Shown here: positions 37,935 to 40,073 of the stretch, piece after piece
Position numbering within the stretch: position 1 is the stretch's first letter
Layout: the number at the start of each line of letters is the position of its first letter
From: a virus
Reading direction: 5' to 3' (one strand)
Length of the DNA stretch: 40,073 nt
IMG/VR virus record: IMGVR_UViG_3300020443_000089
Span: 1 to 40,073 of that record
Notes under the pieces: generated by a model
What the model saw: the letters and a program-made list of their open reading frames with translations, nothing else
The model's database searches: none
What the model was told of the DNA's origin: nothing
Made by a program: the position numbers and the translations under genes

Positions 37935-38834
37935 TTAGGTTTCTATATGGCCCAGCACTTCCACTAAGTAATCAAACAATGCTCGGATTCGCAAAGGTGT
38001 CGGGCCCCGCTGTGGACGATATAAATACAGACGCCAAACGGGAGAGGTTTCCTCATGAAGTATATGAATGAGCTTACCACTCCTAAGCCACGGCAAAACT
38101 AGAAATCCAGGCATGTGTCCGAATCCAACTCCAGCGAGAATAGCTTGAAATTCAGCTTCTAGATCATCTGTAATAAAACGGGGCTTTGATGGCGTAAAGC
38201 TTCGACTTTCGGTGAATGTCCATGGCCAGTAACGCCCTGTTTTATGATCGAATAGTGCTGTTAGAGGGTATTTATCAAGGTCAATAATTTTTTTGGGCAT
38301 TCCAACCTTATCAATTAACTCTGGCGTACCAACAGAATAAAATTTCACTTTAGCCAATTCCCTTGCCACATATCGATTGTCCGGCAAAAATCCAAATCTG
38401 ATCCCGATATCTATCCGCTCATCGATCACATCCGAGTGTGAGTCTGTTAGCACACAATCCACGACAATATCTGGATAACGTGTGGCAAATTCTGCTAGTG
38501 CAGGTACTACCAATTTACGCCCTAACACAGACGACACAGTAAGGCGGACAGTCCCACGCATTTCATCTCGTTTTTCCTTGGTGTCTTTTACAAGCAAAGC
38601 ATCGATCGATTCCACTGCAAGACGTGCTTGCTTTGCCAGACGCTCACCATCAGCGGTAATTTTAATTTGTCGAGTACTCCTGTAAAACAGAATCTCTCCG
38701 CGCTGCTCTTCTAGCTCTTTTATTGCCCGTGTCACTACCTGAGGGGAAATACCCAACTGAGTTGCTGCCTCTTTAAAATTTCGAGACTCTGCTGCGACAC
38801 AAAAGATACGCATCATTTCCAATTTGTTCTGCAT
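37935..38834 (-). CDS. LysR-family transcriptional regulator
   Basis: This is a 299-residue regulator. The winged helix-turn-helix is at about 1-60 (MQNKLEMMRIFCVAAESRNFKEAATQLGISPQVVTRAIKELEEQ), followed by a periplasmic-binding-protein-like effector domain (VRLTVSSVLGRKLVVPALAEF). ATG 38834 is chosen as it matches the normal LysR N-terminus; an in-frame ATG at 38897 would add 21 unusual residues and run across the operator dyad. It converges on the MDR operon and diverges from the SDR gene, both likely targets. Confidence 0.93.
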   Translation of the reverse strand: MQNKLEMMRIFCVAAESRNFKEAATQLGISPQVVTRAIKELEEQRGEILFYRSTRQIKITADGERLAKQARLAVESIDALLVKDTKEKRDEMRGTVRLTVSSVLGRKLVVPALAEFATRYPDIVVDCVLTDSHSDVIDERIDIGIRFGFLPDNRYVARELAKVKFYSVGTPELIDKVGMPKKIIDLDKYPLTALFDHKTGRYWPWTFTESRSFTPSKPRFITDDLEAEFQAILAGVGFGHMPGFLVLPWLRSGKLIHILHEETSPVWRLYLYRPQRGPTPLRIRALFDYLVEVLGHIET

Positions 38835-38858
38835 GTCCAAACCTGTGTTATGGTAATT

Positions 38859-38875
38859 ATTCCGAAAATAGGAAT
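38859..38875. promoter_or_regulatory. LysR-type operator (T-N11-A dyad)
   Basis: ATTCC-GAAAATA-GGAAT is a perfect inverted repeat containing T-N11-A, the classical LysR box. It lies 25 bp upstream of the regulator start, between it and the divergent SDR gene. Confidence 0.7.
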
Positions 38876-38968
38876 TCTGAAAGATAATATTATTCATTTA
38901 TTATACCTAACAAGGCTGCAATACTTAACCCTCCAATATAATTGACAGATAGGTTAAAGGTTACTTGT

Positions 38969-39709
38969 ATGAATAATATAGAAAATAAAGTTATTGTTAT
39001 CACTGGTGCAAGTAGTGGTTTAGGTGAAGCTACTGCTCGCTTACTTGCTAAAAAAGGTGCAAAGGTTGTCATTGGTGCTAGACGTACTGAAAAATTAGAG
39101 GCTATTGTTCAAGACATTCGTGCTGAAGGTGGTCAAGCTGAATTTATTGGTGTGGATGTAACCAAGCCAAATGAAGTGCAAGCACTTATTGAAAAGGCAT
39201 TAAGCGCATTTGGTCAAATCGATGTATTGGTAAACAATGCTGGATTGATGTCTATTGCACCATTAAGTGAGTTAAAAGTTGATGAATGGGATCGTATGAT
39301 CGACATTAATATTAAAGGTGTTCTTTATGGTATAGCAGCTACCCTACCTGTTTTCCAAAAACAAAACTTTGGACACTTTATTAACCTCTCATCTGTTGCA
39401 GGGGTAAAAGTATTTAGTCCAGGAGGTACTGTTTATAGCGGTACTAAGTTTGCTGTAAGAGCCATCTCAGAAGGCCTTCGTCATGAAGTTGGAGAAACAA
39501 TTAGAACGACTACTATTGAGCCTGGTGCAATTGAGTCAGAACTAAAATTCGGTTCTTCTCATAAAGAGAGTTCAGAGTTTGTTACTGATTTCTACAAACA
39601 AGCCATACCATCTGACTCAGTCGCTCGAGCAATTGCTTATGCAATTGAACAGCCTGCGGATGTAGATATTAATGAAATTGTTTTGCGCCCAACGAGCCAA
39701 GAGTTTTAA
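38969..39709 (+). CDS. Short-chain dehydrogenase/reductase
   Basis: This 246-residue classical SDR has the cofactor motif TGASSGLG (12-19), structural NNAG (about 87-90) and catalytic Ser with YSGTK (S-Y-x-x-x-K). It reduces or oxidises a carbonyl/alcohol with NAD(P)H; the Arg-rich GARRTEKL after strand 2 favours NADP. ATG 38969 follows AAAGG eight bases upstream. It is transcribed divergently from the LysR gene and followed by a terminator. Confidence 0.93.
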   Translation: MNNIENKVIVITGASSGLGEATARLLAKKGAKVVIGARRTEKLEAIVQDIRAEGGQAEFIGVDVTKPNEVQALIEKALSAFGQIDVLVNNAGLMSIAPLSELKVDEWDRMIDINIKGVLYGIAATLPVFQKQNFGHFINLSSVAGVKVFSPGGTVYSGTKFAVRAISEGLRHEVGETIRTTTIEPGAIESELKFGSSHKESSEFVTDFYKQAIPSDSVARAIAYAIEQPADVDINEIVLRPTSQEF

Positions 39710-39723
39710 TGATTGAATAACAT

Positions 39724-39751
39724 AAAATGGGAGCACTTCGCTCCCATTTTT
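39724..39751 (+). terminator. Terminator after the SDR gene
   Basis: AAAATGGGAGC pairs perfectly with GCTCCCATTTT across ACTTC, followed by T. Confidence 0.9.
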
Positions 39752-39782
39752 ACTCTATTTTTTTAAAGCTGAGGACAAATCT

Positions 39783-40073
39783 ATGAAAGCCGTATCTTAT
39801 GTTATAAACAACCATGATGATTTTAAAAATTCATTGGTAGATATTGAAAAAGCGAAGCCTACGCTTAAAGAGCGTGATGTACTGGTAAAAGTTCAGACAA
39901 TCTCTGTGAATCCAGTTGATACCAAAGTGAGAAAAAATTCGTCTGAAGCAAATAATCGTATTTTAGGTTGGGATGCCGTTGGGGAAATTATTGAAGTTGG
40001 CTCAAAAGTTACCTCGTTTAAAGTAGGAGACTCTGTTTGGTATGCTGGCGATTTAACCCGAGATGGTAGTAAT
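39783..40073 (+). CDS. Third MDR-family oxidoreductase, 5' part
   Basis: The first 97 codons of another zinc-type alcohol dehydrogenase/quinone reductase relative run off the right edge. Family features are MKAVSYVINNHDDF, VLVKVQTISVNPVDTKVR, ILGWDAVGEIIEVGSKVTSFKVGDSVWYAG. AAAGCTGAGGAC precedes ATG 39783. The remainder lies outside the window. Confidence 0.88.
   Translation, partial: MKAVSYVINNHDDFKNSLVDIEKAKPTLKERDVLVKVQTISVNPVDTKVRKNSSEANNRILGWDAVGEIIEVGSKVTSFKVGDSVWYAGDLTRDGSN

Noticed and set aside
1-40073. tRNA genes, rRNA genes, CRISPR arrays, insertion sequences
   Set aside because: None seen. The only tandem repeat with regular spacing (5461-5505) has no spacers, and no second transposase gene is present.

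Overview
The window holds one complete transposable (Mu-like) prophage of about 35.6 kb, running from about 105 to 35680, inserted near the 3' end of a bacterial gene and followed by about 4.4 kb of host chromosome. Gene content (MuA/MuB-type transposase pair, Ner, GemA, Mor, DUF3164, DUF1804, DUF935 portal, Mu F, Mu G) marks a transposable phage. The long tape measure, single tail-tube gene and lack of a contractile sheath gene point to a flexible-tailed siphovirus of the B3/D3112 kind rather than a Mu myovirus. Moderate base composition and the flanking oxidoreductase genes would suit a Moraxellaceae host such as Psychrobacter, but that is an inference.

Layout: (1) left end with transposase-type sites (105-270); a minus-strand small gene and a LexA/CI-type repressor (355-1411); a six-half-site operator region with a clear sigma70 promoter (1434-1612). 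(2) Rightward early operon 1640-8576: ner, transposase A, ATPase B, zinc ribbon, gemA, mor, a set of small unknowns, DUF3164 and an HU homologue, closed by a terminator at 8614-8639. (3) A short HNH-containing block, 8661-9681, closed by a terminator at 9701-9734. (4) Late block 1 (9820-18049): muramidase, nested Rz/Rz1, holin-like and DksA-like proteins, small and large terminase, portal, and a Mu F protein with a C-terminal HEYGH metallopeptidase-like domain followed by a small acidic protein. (5) Late block 2 (18369-23533): nested protease/scaffold, lambda D-like and E-like capsid proteins, an Acb2-type anti-CBASS protein, connector proteins and tail tube. (6) A moron-like insert (23647-24509): lipoprotein and zinc-ribbon membrane protein. 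(7) Late block 3 (24586-35563): tape measure and tail-tip genes. (8) Right end with four transposase-type sites (35595-35680).

Three late blocks share one conserved upstream module: a 25-bp core, then a -10-like box exactly 42 bp from the core start. I read these as activator-dependent late promoters, with the Mor homologue as the obvious candidate activator. Terminators sit at each block boundary. A second family of short repeats, GTTTAA-type hexamers spaced 11 bp apart, occupies seven intergenic gaps and is unexplained.

Host flank (35681-40073): remnant of the interrupted gene's tail with its own terminator, two overlapping medium-chain dehydrogenase/reductase genes, a LysR regulator divergent from a short-chain dehydrogenase with a perfect T-N11-A dyad between them, and the start of a third medium-chain reductase. 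The most interesting candidates are the MuF-metallopeptidase/partner pair (possible MuF polymorphic toxin and immunity), the Acb2 homologue, the late-promoter regulon with its terminator-embedded third copy, and the 11-bp repeat family.
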